Of a stretch of 64,000 nucleotides of DNA, positions 27,096 through 35,231 are shown in pieces (positions within the stretch are counted from its first letter, which is position 1; every line of letters begins with the position of its first letter). The position numbers were made by a program, and so were the translations under genes. The notes beneath the pieces are model-generated. The model made no database searches. It was not told the origin of the DNA and saw only the letters and a list, made by a program, of their open reading frames with translations. Source of the stretch: Aureimonas phyllosphaerae (GTDB lineage Bacteria > Pseudomonadota > Alphaproteobacteria > Rhizobiales > Rhizobiaceae). The stretch spans positions 62,001-126,000 of the forward strand of contig NZ_FOOA01000008.1 in the NCBI RefSeq assembly GCF_900113065.1, given 5' to 3'.

Positions 27096-29438
27096 TCAGG
27101 CCGGTGGCGCCGTGAGGTGGATGCCCTCGGAGCGGAAGCGGCCGAGCAGCGTGAAGAGGATCGCGCTGCGCGTGCCGTAGACCTGCCGCGGCCCGCCGAC
27201 GAAGGCGAAGGACTTGAAGGTCACCTTGCCGTCGTCGATCCCGTCGATGAAGACCGAGGGCGCGGGCTCGGCCAGCACCGCCTCGTGTCCGGCGAAGGTC
27301 TCGAGGATCGCGCCGCGCACCGCTGCGACGTCGGCGTCGATCGGCACCGACAACATGATCTGGATGCGCCCCAAGGGGTCCGCCAGCGTCATGTTGCGGA
27401 TCGACTTCGTCACCAGCTCGGAATTCGGGACGATCAGGGTCGAGCGGTCGGCGATCTGGATCTCGGTGGAGCGCACGCTGATGCGCTTCACGTCGCCCTC
27501 GTCGGTGCCGATGCGCACCGTGTCGCCGATCTTCACCGGGCGCTCGGCGAGAAGGATCAGGCCCGACACGAAGTTCTGCGTGATTGCCTGGAGGCCGAAG
27601 CCGATGCCGACCGAGAGGGCCGAGACGACCAGCGCGATGCGCTCGACGCCGATGCCGAGCGTCGTGATCGCCCAGAATCCGGCGAGCAGGATGCCGGCAT
27701 AGGTGACGATCGTCGACACCGAGTTGCGCGCGCCGGGGTCGAGATCGGTCGCCGGCAGGTAGCGCTCCTCCAGCCAGTGGCGCACGACACGCATCAGGCC
27801 GATGCCGACCGCCAGCACCACGGCAGCCTTCAGGATCGCGCCCGGCACGATGGTGAAGCCGCCGATCTGGATCTCGGCCGAGGAGCCGATCTGGTAGAAC
27901 AGGGAACTGGCACCTGGCCCCAGCGGCCCCGACAGGAGAAGCGCCGCCCACACGAGGATGGCGATGCGCAGGAGCGCCGACAGGAGGACGCCGAGCTGCC
28001 CGACCTGCGCGCGCCGGAGGCCGAGCCCCGTGTGGAGCGAGCGCCCGAGCCGGCTGTCGCCCGACAGGAACGTGGTGCAGAGGTCGTCCACCACGACGAG
28101 GAGCAGGAAGGCGCTGGCGGAGACGACGGCGGTCCAGATCACCTGCCGCGTCAGGAAGAGGGCAAGGTTCACGTAGCCCTGGAGCGCGGCGACGAGGCTC
28201 GCCGCGACGCAGGCCCAGGCGAGGAGCGTCGCGATCGTCACGAGCGTCGTGCGCGCGCTCGGCTGGCGGCTGGCCGCGTCGGGGTGGGCGCGGCGGATGC
28301 GCCCGAGGGTGACGAGGACGGAGACGATCAGCGCGCCGTAGACGACGGCGACGACGTAGTTGATGACGATCGCCGCCGGCTGGCTGACGCCCACGGCCCG
28401 CCCGCCCTCCACCAGGAGGACGCCGAGGAAGGTGAGGACGGCGGCGAGCGTCGGGAAGGGGCGCAGGCGCTGCACGGCCGTCTCGTCGAGGGGCAGGAGC
28501 CGCCAGGACGGCTGGCCGACGAGGAGAAGCCCGGCGCCGAGCGACAGGACGAAGGCGCCGAGCGCCGCGGTCTGGGCGAGGCTCTCGGCGAGCGGGCGCA
28601 CCGTGCGTGTCAGGACGCCGGCCCAGCCGAGCCCGAAGAAGAAGACCGAGACGCCGAGCGCGGCGGTGAGCGTGCCCACCACCACGAACCACAGCGCCAG
28701 CGCCGAGCGCCGGGCGCGCGTGCTCGGCACCTGTTCGGAGGCGACGCGCCGGCCGACCTCGCGCAGGCGTCGGCGCAGCGGCAGGGCGAGCACGAGGGCG
28801 AGCGCCAGCGAGCCGGCCACCGCCGCGACGCGCGTCAGAGGGCCCGTCTGCGGGATCTGGTTGCGCCAGTCGCGCGCAAAGTCGCGGGCACGGGCGAGAT
28901 CGTCGGGCAGCCGATTCGCGACCTGGGTCCACAGGAGCGGCGAGAGCGGGGAGGCGACCTCCTTGAACGTATCGCGGCTGAAGGCCTCGTTGATCTCGCG
29001 GATCATCCGGTCGATCGTTTCCTTGGCGTCGGCGCCGACGAGGCGCCCGCGCTTGATCGCGGAATCGATGTCGCCGCGCTGGGCGGCCAGCTGGTCGCGC
29101 TGCGCTTTGACGTCGGGCGCCTCGGTCTCGTTCGCCTCGCCGAGCTCCGCGATGCGCGCGTCGATCGCGGCGAGCTGCGGCTCGAGGAGGCCCACCGCCT
29201 CGTTGGCCGCCGATCCCACCGCCATGGCGCGGTCGCGAAGCTCCGCCTTCTGGTCGACCGTCGTGTCGCCGTCGGCCGCCTGGCGGATCGCGGCGAGATC
29301 GTTCGCCTGCGTGTCGACGGCGGCGATCGTCTCCTGCGCGGCGCCCGCGTCCTGCGCGAGAGCGACCGGCATGCCGGCGCCGACGAGACACAACAGGAGG
29401 GCGAGGCCGGCGATCAGCCTCTGGGTCGATCGGATCAT
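27096..29438 (-). CDS. Large MscS-family mechanosensitive channel (DUF3772 N-terminal domain)
   Basis: 780 residues. A signal peptide (about 1-29, ending VALAQ) leads to a periplasmic helical domain (DUF3772-like, residues 35-215). About ten membrane spans follow, then the MscS core near 560-770: NFVSGLILLAERPVKIGDTVRIG with the pore/beta-domain junction, RSTEIQIADRSTLIVPNSELV and the C-terminal domain. It protects against hypo-osmotic shock. The ATG at 29438 is chosen because it starts the signal peptide; an upstream in-frame ATG would add 30 basic residues. Confidence 0.9.
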   Translation of the reverse strand: MIRSTQRLIAGLALLLCLVGAGMPVALAQDAGAAQETIAAVDTQANDLAAIRQAADGDTTVDQKAELRDRAMAVGSAANEAVGLLEPQLAAIDARIAELGEANETEAPDVKAQRDQLAAQRGDIDSAIKRGRLVGADAKETIDRMIREINEAFSRDTFKEVASPLSPLLWTQVANRLPDDLARARDFARDWRNQIPQTGPLTRVAAVAGSLALALVLALPLRRRLREVGRRVASEQVPSTRARRSALALWFVVVGTLTAALGVSVFFFGLGWAGVLTRTVRPLAESLAQTAALGAFVLSLGAGLLLVGQPSWRLLPLDETAVQRLRPFPTLAAVLTFLGVLLVEGGRAVGVSQPAAIVINYVVAVVYGALIVSVLVTLGRIRRAHPDAASRQPSARTTLVTIATLLAWACVAASLVAALQGYVNLALFLTRQVIWTAVVSASAFLLLVVVDDLCTTFLSGDSRLGRSLHTGLGLRRAQVGQLGVLLSALLRIAILVWAALLLSGPLGPGASSLFYQIGSSAEIQIGGFTIVPGAILKAAVVLAVGIGLMRVVRHWLEERYLPATDLDPGARNSVSTIVTYAGILLAGFWAITTLGIGVERIALVVSALSVGIGFGLQAITQNFVSGLILLAERPVKIGDTVRIGTDEGDVKRISVRSTEIQIADRSTLIVPNSELVTKSIRNMTLADPLGRIQIMLSVPIDADVAAVRGAILETFAGHEAVLAEPAPSVFIDGIDDGKVTFKSFAFVGGPRQVYGTRSAILFTLLGRFRSEGIHLTAPPA

Positions 29439-29635
29439 GGTCGTGTCGCATCGGCGCAAGGCGCGCCGTCCCCTCGAAGTCCGGTTCACGGGCGGCCGCC
29501 CCATCCCCTTGGCGCGGCCGCCCGGCAAGAAGGCGGGTTCTGATCCGATCCGATGGGCCGAAATGTGGCTGCCTTCGATGATTTGCCGGCACGCGGCCGC
29601 TCGACAAACCGCCGCCTCGCGCCACTTGGCCCCTC

Positions 29636-29869
29636 ATGAACCGCGACAAGGACATTCTTTGGCTGCGCGACGAGCTGACTCGCCGCTTCGATCTGGTTCT
29701 TCGGCCTTCCGCCGAGGAGATCGAGCGTTTTCGCGAGGAGGTTGCGCGTCTGGCCGCTGTCGTCGGTGACCGCGAGGTCGCCGAGAGCGCGGCTGCGCGC
29801 CGGGTCTTCCTGATGCAGGTCGGCAGCGCCGACATGCAGCCGGCCGAGGGCCTTCGCAGCGCCGCCTGA
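29636..29869 (+). CDS. Hypothetical protein (77 aa)
   Basis: Not recognised. 77 residues, mainly charged helices (LWLRDELTRRFDLVLRPSAEEIERFREEVARL) that could form a coiled coil. Codon use in the third position resembles coding sequence. No Shine-Dalgarno is seen. It ends 12 bases from the convergent nikR, so it is isolated. Confidence 0.5.
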   Translation: MNRDKDILWLRDELTRRFDLVLRPSAEEIERFREEVARLAAVVGDREVAESAAARRVFLMQVGSADMQPAEGLRSAA

Positions 29870-29881
29870 AGCGGCTCTCGT

Positions 29882-30325
29882 TCAGTCGTGATCGTGCGGG
29901 TGCGCGGCGCCCTTCGCCGTCGAACCGCCGGCATCGGGGATCAGAACCAGTTCGCCGTGCCGGACCGAGCGCTCGGCGATCACATGGTCCGCAAAATGCC
30001 GCACCGCGCCGATCTCGCCCTTGAGCACCGACACCTCCATGCAAGTTCCCTGGTCGAGATGGACGTGGAGGCTGGAGACCGACAGGTCGTGGTGGTCGTG
30101 ATGGGCGTGGGTCAGGCGGCGCGACAGATCGCGCGCGGCGTGGTCGTAGACATAGACGAGCGCCGCGACGCAGCCGCCTTCGCCGGTATCAGCCCGCGCG
30201 CGCGACAGTCCGGCGCGGGCCAGGTCCCGGATCGCCTCGGAGCGGTTGGCATAGCCGCGCTCGGCCATCACCGCGTCGATGTCGGCCATCAGATCGTCGT
30301 CCAGCGTCACCGTCACGCGCTGCAT
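29882..30325 (-). CDS. nikR: Nickel-responsive regulator NikR
   Basis: A 147-residue ribbon-helix-helix/ACT regulator. RVTVTLDDDLMADID and YANRSEAIRDLARAGL make the DNA-binding part. The nickel ligands His76, His87, His89 and Cys95 occur at exactly the E. coli numbering (SSLHVHLDQGTC). The tail is His-rich (AHPHDHD). AGGAGCC precedes the ATG. It is divergent from nikABCDE with a NikR operator in the intergenic region, so it should repress nickel uptake when nickel is sufficient. Confidence 0.95.
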   Translation of the reverse strand: MQRVTVTLDDDLMADIDAVMAERGYANRSEAIRDLARAGLSRARADTGEGGCVAALVYVYDHAARDLSRRLTHAHHDHHDLSVSSLHVHLDQGTCMEVSVLKGEIGAVRHFADHVIAERSVRHGELVLIPDAGGSTAKGAAHPHDHD

Positions 30326-30403
30326 GAGAAGGCTCCTGTTCCGTCCATCGCTCAGCGCGGCTTCTAGCGGGAACCGCGGGCGGATGCGACCACCGCTCCG
30401 CGA

Positions 30404-30431
30404 GTATGACGATTTCCGATAGACTGCATAC
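30404..30431. promoter_or_regulatory. NikR operator
   Basis: GTATGA, 16 bases, GCATAC. The E. coli NikR operator is GTATGA-N16-TCATAC, so 11 of 12 positions agree and the spacing is exact. It lies 54 bases before the nikA start and 79 before the nikR start, so it can control both directions. Confidence 0.85.
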
Positions 30432-30484
30432 TGGCGCTCCCCTAGTGTCGCGGCGATTCGAAGATCGCCTGTTCCGGAGTTCCC

Positions 30485-32050
30485 GTGTTCCCAAACGTCC
30501 TGCGTGCCGGCCTCGTGTTTCTCTGCCTTGGGGCGCCGGCCCTCGCCGCGCCGAAGACCGACCTCGTGCTGGCGATCGGCGGCGAGCCGGAGACCGGATT
30601 CGACCCGCTGCTCGGCTGGGGCGCCTACGGTCATCCCCTGTTCCAGTCGACGCTCCTGACGCGCGGTCCGGACCTTGAGACGCAGAGCGATCTCGCGACG
30701 GCGTGGACGCTCTCGGACGATCGCCTGACCTGGACCGTCACGATCCGTCCCGACGCCGTCTTTTCCGACGGCACGAAGCTCACCGCCCGCGATGTCGCCT
30801 TCACCTACCTGAAGGGTCGCGACACGGCGGGCACGCTCGACCTGTCGGTGCTGGACGGGGCCGAGGCGCTGGATGACACGACCGTCCGCCTGCGTCTGAA
30901 GAAGCCCTGGATCACCTTCACCGAGACCTTCTTCTCGCTCGGCATCGTGCCCGCCGCCTCCTACGGGCCGGACTACGGGCGCCGCCCCGTCGGCTCGGGT
31001 CCCTACCGCTTCCTGTCATGGCAGCCCGGCGAGCAGCTGATCGTCGAGCGCAACCCGAACTACTACGGCCGAGCCCCCGCCTTCGGACGTGTCACCTTCC
31101 TGTTCACCGGCGACGACGCGGGGCTGGCGGCCGCGCGCGGCGGCGCGGTTGACATGGTGTCGGTGCCCGCGCCGCTCGCCGATGCGCTACCGGAGGGCTT
31201 TCGCGCCCTTCCCGTGCGCACCGTCGACAATCGCGGCCTCAGCCTGCCGTTCCCGCCGGACGAGGGGCGCACCGCGCCGGACGGCGGGCGGATCGGCAAT
31301 GCTGTGACCGCCGATCCTGCGATCCGCCACGCGATCAATCTCGGGCTCGACCGGCAGGCGGTGGTGGACGTCGCTCTCAACGGCCACGGCACGCCGGCCT
31401 TCGGCCCGGCGGACGGGCTGCCCTGGGCGGGCGAGGGCGAGACCGTCGCCACCGATCTCGACGCCGCGCGGCGGCTCCTCGATGCGGCCGGCTGGGCGCC
31501 CGGCGCGGACGGCGTCCGCGTGAAGACCGGCGTGCGCGCCGCGTTCCCGATCAACTACCCGGCCGCCGACGCGACGCGGCAGGCGCTGGCCGAGACGGTG
31601 GCCGCGCTGCTCAGTCCGCTCGGGATCGAGGCGACCCCCAAAGGCTCGTCCTGGGACGCGATCGGGCGCGTGATGCATGCCGAGCCGGTGATCTTCGGCT
31701 TCGGCAGCCATTCGCCCTATCAGCTCTACAGCCTCTACCAATCGACGCTGGCGGGCGTGGAGTACCAGAACCCGACCTTCTACGGGAACGCCCGCGTCGA
31801 CGACCTGTTCGCCGAGGCGCAGGGGGCGCCGAGCCTCGAGGCCTCCTATCCCCTCTGGGCGAAGGCCGCCTTCGACGGGCAGACGGGCTACGGCACGCGC
31901 GGCGACGCGGCCTGGGCCTGGCTCGTCAATCTCGACCACGTCTACTTCGTGAACCGCTGCCTCGATGTCGGCCGTCCGCAGATCGAGCCACATGGTCACG
32001 GCTGGCCGATCACCGCCTCGATCGCGAGTTGGACCTGGACGTGCGACTGA
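30485..32050 (+). CDS. nikA: Nickel ABC transporter substrate-binding protein NikA-like
   Basis: 521 residues of the SBP_bac_5 (peptide/nickel) family. A signal peptide ends near APALA (residue 20). LVLAIGGEPETGFDPLLGWG opens the mature part, and DGTKLTARDVAFTYLKG and GSGPYRFLSWQPGEQLIVERNPNY are family-typical. Start at GTG 30485 with GGAG upstream. The nickel assignment rests on nikR and its operator next door; by itself it could be a peptide binder. First gene of the five-gene operon. Confidence 0.88.
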   Translation: MFPNVLRAGLVFLCLGAPALAAPKTDLVLAIGGEPETGFDPLLGWGAYGHPLFQSTLLTRGPDLETQSDLATAWTLSDDRLTWTVTIRPDAVFSDGTKLTARDVAFTYLKGRDTAGTLDLSVLDGAEALDDTTVRLRLKKPWITFTETFFSLGIVPAASYGPDYGRRPVGSGPYRFLSWQPGEQLIVERNPNYYGRAPAFGRVTFLFTGDDAGLAAARGGAVDMVSVPAPLADALPEGFRALPVRTVDNRGLSLPFPPDEGRTAPDGGRIGNAVTADPAIRHAINLGLDRQAVVDVALNGHGTPAFGPADGLPWAGEGETVATDLDAARRLLDAAGWAPGADGVRVKTGVRAAFPINYPAADATRQALAETVAALLSPLGIEATPKGSSWDAIGRVMHAEPVIFGFGSHSPYQLYSLYQSTLAGVEYQNPTFYGNARVDDLFAEAQGAPSLEASYPLWAKAAFDGQTGYGTRGDAAWAWLVNLDHVYFVNRCLDVGRPQIEPHGHGWPITASIASWTWTCD

Positions 32051-33018
32051 TCCTCCCGGCGACCCTGCGGCTCGCGGCGCTGCTCCTCCTCGTCGCAGGT
32101 ATCGCCTTCGCGCTCGTGCGCCTGTCGCCGGTGGACCCCGTCGCCGCCTATCTCGGGCCCGGCATCGCGCGCCTTCAGCCGGAGCAGCGCGAGAGGATCG
32201 AGGCGGCGTGGGGGCTCGACCAACCCGCGCCCGTGCAGTTCGGTCGCTGGCTCGGGCACGTGCTCTCGGGGGATCTTGGCTGGAGCACCAGCCACAACGC
32301 GCCGGTCGCGACCGTGATCGCCGAGCGCGGCGCGGCGACCCTGCGGCTCGCGCTGCCGGCGCTGGTGCTCTCCGGCGCCCTCGGCTTCGCGCTCGGCACC
32401 CTCGCCGGCACGCGCGAAGGCTCGCGGCTCGATCGCGCGGTGCGCCTCTACGCCTATCTCCTCGCAGCGACGCCGACCTTCTGGCTGGCGATCGTGGCGC
32501 TGACCGTCTTCTCCGTCCAGCTCGGCTGGGCGCCGCTCTGCTGTTCCGGCCCGATCGGCGTGACGCCGGACCGGGTGACGCTTGCCGAGACGCTGGCCCA
32601 CCTCGCCCTGCCGCTCGGTGTCCTCACGCTCTTCGGCGTCGCGCCGGTGGCGCTGCACACGAGGGAGGCGATCGCCGCCGCCATGCGCTCCGACCATGCC
32701 CTCTTCGCCTTTGCGCAAGGGGCGAGCCGCCGCGACGTCGCCTGGCGGCACGCGGCGCGCGCAGCGCTCCTGCCGGCGCTCACCATCGTCTGCGCCTCGC
32801 TCGGTGAGATCCTTGGCGGAGCGGTGCTGGCCGAACAGGTCTTTGCCTATCCCGGCCTTGGCCGCGCCACCGTCCAGGCCGGCACGCAGGGCGACGTGCC
32901 GCTGCTTCTCGCCCTGACGCTCATGGCCGCCGCGCTGGTCGCGACCGGAAACCTCGTGGCGGACCGGCTCTACGCTCGCATCGACCCGCGCCTCGGCGCG
33001 CCGGGCCCGATCGCTTGA
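32041..33018 (+). CDS. nikB: Nickel ABC transporter permease NikB-like
   Basis: About 325 residues with six spans. LVRLSPVDPVAAYLGPG and the EAA-type segment HALFAFAQGASRRDVAWRHAARAALLPALT followed by AEQVFAYPGLGRATVQA are typical of DppB/NikB permeases. The start is uncertain: GTG 32041 overlaps the nikA stop by ten bases, while TTG 32029 would add four codons; neither has a clear Shine-Dalgarno, in line with translational coupling. Confidence 0.88.
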   Translation: MRLILPATLRLAALLLLVAGIAFALVRLSPVDPVAAYLGPGIARLQPEQRERIEAAWGLDQPAPVQFGRWLGHVLSGDLGWSTSHNAPVATVIAERGAATLRLALPALVLSGALGFALGTLAGTREGSRLDRAVRLYAYLLAATPTFWLAIVALTVFSVQLGWAPLCCSGPIGVTPDRVTLAETLAHLALPLGVLTLFGVAPVALHTREAIAAAMRSDHALFAFAQGASRRDVAWRHAARAALLPALTIVCASLGEILGGAVLAEQVFAYPGLGRATVQAGTQGDVPLLLALTLMAAALVATGNLVADRLYARIDPRLGAPGPIA

Positions 33019-33863
33019 GCGCCCTGCCGCTCGACCGGCCAGCCGACGTGGCGCCGATGGCATCCAGCCGGCGCCGGCCGCTCCTTGCGCTGGCGATCCT
33101 CGCGGTCGCCCTGACGGCGCTGGCTCCGCTCGCGCTCGGCGACCGGGGGCTCGCTCCCGATCTCGCCGCCCGGCTCCGGCCGCCGGAACTCCTGCACCCC
33201 TTCGGCACCGACGCGCTCGGGCGCGACATGCTGGCCCGCACCCTGCAGGGCCTGTCGGTGAGCCTGCGGATCGGGTGCCTTGCCGCCACCGCCTCCGCCG
33301 CCATTGCGCTTCTTCTGGCGCTCGTCTCGACGCTGGGCCGCGCCACGGATGCCGCCGTCTCGCTCCTGATCGACGCGGCGCTCAGCCTGCCGCATCTCGT
33401 CGCCCTGATCCTGATCGCCTTTTCGCTTGGCGGCGGGGCGGAGGCCGTGGCGATCGCCGTCGCGCTGACGCATTGGCCGCGTCTCGCCCGCATCCTGCGC
33501 GCCGAACTCCTCGGCGTCCTCGCCAGCGACTACGTCGCAGCCTCACGCGGCTTCGGGCGCTCGCGCCTCTTCGTCGCGCGCGCGCATGTCCTGCCCCATC
33601 TCCTGCCGCAGCTCGGCGTCGGCCTCGTGCTCCTTTTCCCGCATGCGATCCTGCACGAGGCGGCGCTGACCTTTCTCGGCTTCGGTCTCGAGCCCTCCAA
33701 GCCCGCGATCGGCGTGCTTCTGGCCGACGCGATGCGAACCTTGAGCGCCGGGCGCTGGTGGCTTGCCCTGTTTCCGGGCCTCGCGCTTCTTGCGCTCGCC
33801 CTCTCCTTCGAGGCGATCGGCTCGGCGGCCCGCCACCGGCTCGATCCGCGGGCGGCGCGGTGA
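33015..33863 (+). CDS. nikC: Nickel ABC transporter permease NikC-like
   Basis: About 282 residues with six spans; HPFGTDALGRDMLARTLQG is the DppC/NikC signature and DYVAASRGFGRSRLFVARAHVLPHLLP the EAA loop. TTG 33015 overlaps the nikB stop (TTGA). ATG 33057 (15th codon) is the alternative and would give a more usual N-terminus. Confidence 0.9.
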   Translation: MSALPLDRPADVAPMASSRRRPLLALAILAVALTALAPLALGDRGLAPDLAARLRPPELLHPFGTDALGRDMLARTLQGLSVSLRIGCLAATASAAIALLLALVSTLGRATDAAVSLLIDAALSLPHLVALILIAFSLGGGAEAVAIAVALTHWPRLARILRAELLGVLASDYVAASRGFGRSRLFVARAHVLPHLLPQLGVGLVLLFPHAILHEAALTFLGFGLEPSKPAIGVLLADAMRTLSAGRWWLALFPGLALLALALSFEAIGSAARHRLDPRAAR

Positions 33864-34636
33864 GCGCGCTCCTGTCGATCCGCGACCTGTCGGTACGCTT
33901 TGCCTCGCCAGGGTCGACCGCGATGGACGCGGTGCTTCGCCACCTCTCGCTCGATCTCGACCGCGGCGAGATCGTCGCCCTCGTCGGCGCATCCGGGGCG
34001 GGCAAGAGCCTTCTCGCGCATGCGATCCTCGGTCTCCTGCCGCCGGGTGCCGTGGTCTGCGGCGAGGTCCGGTTCGAGGGGCAGGCGCTCGGGCCGGACA
34101 CGCTGCCCACGCTTCGTGGCCGGCGGATCGCGCTCCTGCCGCAGTCCGTCACCCATCTCGATCCGCTGATGCCGGTCGGGCGGCAGGTGGCGCTGGCTGC
34201 GCGCCGCGCCGGCGCACCCGATCCCGGTGCGGACGGGTTCCGCCGCTTCGGGCTCGACCCCGCCGTGCGCCGAGCCCATCCGCACGAGCTATCGGGGGGC
34301 ATGGCGCGCCGCGTCCTGGCGCTGGCGAGCCTTGCGGGAGCGCCCGACCTCGTGGTGGCCGACGAGCCGACCGACCATCTCGACCCGGACAGCGCCGCCG
34401 TCGTTCTCGCGGCGCTGGCGGAGGTCGCACGCCGCGGCGGTGCGGTGCTTCTCGTCACCCACGACCTGCCGGCGGCGCTGCCCTTCGCGCACCGCGTCGC
34501 GCTGATGCGCGGCAGCCGGATCGAGGCGGTCGAGCCGGCCGCAGGTTTCTTGGGGGCGGGCGAGGGCATTGCCAGCGCTTACGGCCGGAAGCTCTGGCAG
34601 GCCCTGCCGCAGAACGGGTTTCTCACCGATGCTTGA
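33860..34636 (+). CDS. nikD: Nickel ABC transporter ATP-binding protein NikD-like
   Basis: 258 residues from GTG 33860, overlapping the nikC stop by four bases. Walker A GASGAGKS, signature LSGGMARR and Walker B LVVADEPT are intact. LLPQSVTHLDPLMPVGRQVA is typical of Opp/Dpp/Nik D-type ATPases. The C-terminal oligopeptide-transporter extension is short, consistent with NikD. Confidence 0.92.
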   Translation: MSALLSIRDLSVRFASPGSTAMDAVLRHLSLDLDRGEIVALVGASGAGKSLLAHAILGLLPPGAVVCGEVRFEGQALGPDTLPTLRGRRIALLPQSVTHLDPLMPVGRQVALAARRAGAPDPGADGFRRFGLDPAVRRAHPHELSGGMARRVLALASLAGAPDLVVADEPTDHLDPDSAAVVLAALAEVARRGGAVLLVTHDLPAALPFAHRVALMRGSRIEAVEPAAGFLGAGEGIASAYGRKLWQALPQNGFLTDA

Positions 34637-35225
34637 GGCGACCGGCCTGTCCTATGCCTACGCGCCCGGCCGTCCGGCGCTCGCCCCGGTGTCGCTCGCG
34701 ATCGCGCCGGGCGAGATCGTCGGCCTCTTCGGGCGCTCCGGGATCGGCAAGACGACGCTCGCCAAGCTTCTCGCCGGCCGGCTGCCGCTGCAGGCGGGCA
34801 CGCTGCGGCTCGACGGGGTGCCCCTGCCGGCGACGGGCCTGCGCCCGGTCCAGTATCTCGCCCAGCATCCGGTGCTCGACATGAACCCGCGCTGGCGCGT
34901 CGGGCGAATCGTCGCCGAGGCCGGCCCGCCCGATCCGGCGCTGGCGGCGCGTCTCGGCGTCGAGCCGGCATGGCAGCGGCGCTTTGCGCACGAGCTGTCG
35001 GGCGGCCAGTTGCAGCGCGTGTCGCTCCTGCGCGCGCTTCGACCGGGCGTCCGGGTTCTTGTCGCGGACGAGATTTCCGCCCCGCTCGATGCGATCGCGC
35101 AGGCCGAGATCTGGCGGGTGCTCATGACCCTTGCGGCCGAGCGCGGCCTCGGGATCCTCGCGATCAGCCACGACCGCGCGCTTCTTGGGCGCGTCGCCAC
35201 GCGCGAGGTGTCGCTCGCGGCCTGA
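34629..35225 (+). CDS. nikE: Nickel ABC transporter ATP-binding protein NikE-like (short)
   Basis: 198 residues from ATG 34629, overlapping nikD by eight bases. Walker A GRSGIGKTT, signature LSGGQLQR and Walker B VLVADEIS are present, so it should hydrolyse ATP. It is about 60 residues shorter than E. coli NikE and lacks the usual C-terminal extension. It ends seven bases from the convergent peptidase gene. Confidence 0.88.
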   Translation: MLEATGLSYAYAPGRPALAPVSLAIAPGEIVGLFGRSGIGKTTLAKLLAGRLPLQAGTLRLDGVPLPATGLRPVQYLAQHPVLDMNPRWRVGRIVAEAGPPDPALAARLGVEPAWQRRFAHELSGGQLQRVSLLRALRPGVRVLVADEISAPLDAIAQAEIWRVLMTLAAERGLGILAISHDRALLGRVATREVSLAA

Positions 35226-35231
35226 AGGCCG

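Noticed and set aside
27039-29543. 834-codon plus-strand open frame opposite the MscS-type channel gene
   Set aside because: Composition is dominated by Arg, Glu, Asp and Gly without hydrophobic core; the minus-strand product is a recognised channel.
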